A stretch of DNA of 64,000 nucleotides from positions 11,813,115-11,877,114 of the forward strand of contig CM026424.1 in the NCBI GenBank assembly GCA_014871385.1, written 5' to 3'. Every line of letters begins with the position of its first letter. Within the stretch, counting starts at the first letter, position 1. Of the stretch, positions 61,962-64,000 are shown one piece after another. The translations under genes were made by a program, and so were the position numbers. The notes beneath the pieces are model-generated. The model was not told the origin of the DNA. It saw nothing but the letters and a program-made list of their open reading frames with translations, and did no database searches. Source of the stretch: Ceratodon purpureus (Eukaryota > Streptophyta > Bryopsida > Pseudoditrichales > Ditrichaceae).

Positions 61962-62955
61962 TACCAACAGGGTGTCATCAAAGCACCATTCCAATAACAT
62001 TCTAATATCATATAAGTATTGAAAAAACTGTGCTTAAGAAGATGAAATCATTGGCACTGATTTAGATGATTGTTAAATATACTGCTCTATGAGCAAATGG
62101 TCGAAAATAATCAATGGTTTGCAGAGAATGAATTATAGTTTTTTGAAGTCTTTTAAAGCAAAATGTAAGAATTTTTAAAAACTTGTTAAAATTGTGGATA
62201 TGACTTTCTTTAAATTAGACTTTGACATCAGCTTTGGAAGTGATATTTGAAGTGACGGTCGAAGTGACATTACAAGTGACAATCCCATTATCATCTTTTC
62301 AAAAGAGAGTCCAATCTAATGAAGGAATTCTAAAAATCAACATTACCCCTTTGTTACCATGTAGAATTCCATGCAAATAGAAAAGTGTGCAACTTCAACC
62401 ATTTATTTGTAAATTAATGCAAACTCTGTTCTTGTAAAATTATTGTTCTCTTTTATTTGAATATTATAGTTTGAGTGGGAAAAATGCATGTAATTTTCAA
62501 AACATATATATACATACGTATAATTTTCAAAACAAATTATATTTATAAAGAATTAAACTATAGACTTGTTATAAAAATATGAAATTGAACATCAAAATAA
62601 TATCATAATTATAATATTTATACACTTAAATATGATTTTTTTTTACGTATCCAATTAAATACTAAGGTAATTTTATAACTTATAACATCAATAATTTAGT
62701 AATAAATCAAAATGATAACATATTAAAATACAATAAAATCTAACTTTTTCAAGCACTAAGTAAATGAATCATAACTTGGATACTACAAAATTGAAGTAAA
62801 GATTTTCACAAAATTATGTTTTTCTCTTGTCACAAAATTTAATACAATTTTTTTAAGAAGTCTATTAATGAATAGACTCTTAAATGTGAGACTTTTTGCA
62901 ATCAAGACTTTTCTAAGCATTGGCCAATTTGACTATAACCAGGTTGCATAATTGG
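61962..62955. repeat. AT-rich spacer with a short 12-bp tandem repeat (about 62237-62285)
   Basis: Four AAGTGA-containing units spaced about 12 bases apart (for example GAAGTGACGGTC, GAAGTGACATTA). Otherwise AT-rich and featureless. Confidence 0.5.
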
Positions 62956-63123
62956 TTAAAAATAAAGCAGGGGAATATAATGCAGCAATGGACCTTGAGT
63001 CATTTGTAACTCCAGTCCTGCATGGGCTCTCCTCCAGTCTCGAATCTCTTTTTCAATCACATAAGTAATCAAGCTTCTTTTGACCTCCAAAAAGAGTATT
63101 CCCAAGTAACTCCTTGTCAGCAC
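62956..63123 (-). pseudogene. Coding repeat downstream of the J-domain remnant
   Basis: Minus frame of 56 codons ending TAA at 62956: Val-Leu-Thr-Arg-Ser-Tyr, Val-Lys-Arg-Ser-Leu, Glu-Ile-Arg-Asp-Trp-Arg-Arg, Leu-Gln-Met-Thr-Gln. The same frame is conserved in the segment at 23919-24076. It follows the J-domain remnant by 27 bases and may be a later exon of the same decayed gene. The Trp-Arg tail would suit the C-terminal extension of some plant J-proteins, but this is uncertain. Confidence 0.45.
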
Positions 63124-63149
63124 TAATAACCGATAACAATATTAATTAT

Positions 63150-63609
63150 TCAGCAACAATAAGTTTGTGCCAACACCGCATTCTTCAAGGCGGAGTCATG
63201 TTTCGCTTTCTCTATAAGATTCCTCAAGGCGTTATCATATTCCATTTTTTTTGCACGATCGGAAAGGATCTCATATGCATACTGAGCCTCTATAAACTTA
63301 TGAGTGTCATGGTGGCGAAGGGTCTCATATGCATTTTTTTCCTCTATAAACTATTCAGTCTCATGGTAGCGACGTGCCATCTGCCTATATGCGTACTTCA
63401 TATCAACTGAGCTCCCTTCCACATTCACACCCGACACGTCGTACAAGGAGCCTACCGTCGATACTTTGCACCTACAAGCACTAGAAGCTTTTGGTTTCCT
63501 TGGAAACATCACCCTTGTCACATGTTTGCCAACTACTTGTGCGGACCCTCTACACGGTCCGAGATAATGAGAGCAACTGTGGCCGAACGGATTGTTGGAG
63601 GGCCTCCAT
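63150..63609 (-). pseudogene. Decayed plastid-type J-domain (DnaJ20-like) gene
   Basis: From an ATG at 63607-63609 the frame first reads like a transit peptide (Met-Glu-Ala-Leu-Gln-Gln-Ser-Val-Arg-Pro-Gln-Leu-Leu) and then hits a stop. A different frame carries the J-domain: Gly-Ser-Leu-Tyr-Asp-Val-x-Gly-Val, Lys-Tyr-Ala-Tyr-Arg-Gln-Met-Ala-Arg-Arg-Tyr-His. The diagnostic His-Pro-Asp is lost (His is followed by Glu-Thr-Glu and a stop). Reading past that stop, helix III recurs twice in tandem (Phe-Ile-Glu-x-x-x-Ala-Tyr-Glu-x-Leu), then Lys-Lys-Met-Glu-Tyr-Asp-Asn-Ala-Leu, with a final TGA at 63150. With at least one frame change, an internal stop, lost HPD and an internal duplication it cannot work as an HSP70 co-chaperone. 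Confidence 0.7.
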
Positions 63610-64000
63610 GACACTCAAGTCGTTGAAAAGTCCTCTCTAGTGTTCCAAAAAGCTACAAGCTCAAAAATGAGTAGGGACCCAAAAAGCGCCTCTAATCACA
63701 AGCTCCAAATTACTAATACTTCTCATGTCAAACAGAGGCTGCCTCACTCACACACCTTCTTGTATATGCAACACTCTCCCTCTCTCTCTCAACAAAATGC
63801 ACTCAAAGTGAAGGTAAGGTCGATTGTCCTAAAAGCACCAACTTAAGCGACCTAACCTATTTTTAGCAGTATTAAATTCGAATTAAAAATATGATCACAT
63901 TCAAAATAGGTTTTAATGAAAAAAATTGCAACATGTAATTCGCATTTCTGAATTTTATACAAAATTCCAAACTGCTAAGTAAGATTTGACCCAAATGCGC
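63610..64000. other. Right-edge sequence, nothing supported
   Basis: An 84-codon plus frame (63592-63846) has no domain and overlaps the J-domain remnant. A CT-rich stretch lies at 63775-63792. Confidence 0.35.

Overview
This is nuclear DNA of a land plant that almost certainly has swimming sperm, most likely a moss. It encodes plant-type proteins (the plastid lipid-import subunit TGD2, a MYST histone acetyltransferase of the HAM type, a plant-type mitochondrial NADH-cytochrome b5 reductase, a plant Mono-/di-acylglycerol lipase). Next to them is DNAI7/CASC1 (IC97), an axonemal dynein-associated protein that flowering plants lack. Genes are intron-rich with canonical GT-AG junctions, spacers are AT-rich, and small inverted-repeat transposons are frequent. 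I rebuilt exons by hand from frame continuity, splice consensus and remembered family sequences; no alignment was run.

Layout. 1-122 holds the 3' end of an unidentified coding exon. 0.12-9.9 kb has moderate GC and no convincing gene. 9.9-26.8 kb is an accessory zone: a SINE-like unit, TTAA-flanked elements, two copies of a 0.4-kb TIR element with tRNA-like A and B boxes, a GGG-ended TIR element, a long foldback hairpin, a strand-asymmetric A/C-rich block and decayed coding fragments. 26.8-28.1 kb is an F-box gene (-). 30.1-35.6 kb is DNAI7 (-, 15 exons), head-to-head with TGD2 (+, 36.4-38.4 kb). 38.9-41.6 kb is an unrecognised Ser/Arg-rich gene (-). 42.7-46.7 kb is cytochrome b5 reductase (-, 14 exons). 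48.9-53.2 kb is the class-3 lipase (-, 11 exons) in a very AT-rich stretch. 53.2-59.1 kb is AT-rich, with two sets of direct repeats, two small candidate genes and one TTAA-flanked element. 59.3-60.8 kb is HAM (+, 2 exons). 62.9-63.6 kb is a decayed J-domain gene (-); sequence homologous to its downstream part recurs at 23.9 kb.

The conserved genes do not form a pathway cluster: they act in sperm motility, plastid lipid import, mitochondrial redox, lipid hydrolysis and chromatin. The most distinctive material is the small-transposon fauna: TIR elements carrying tRNA-like promoter boxes, whose outer inverted repeats differ between copies yet match within each copy, and TTAA-flanked elements with a piggyBac-like signature.
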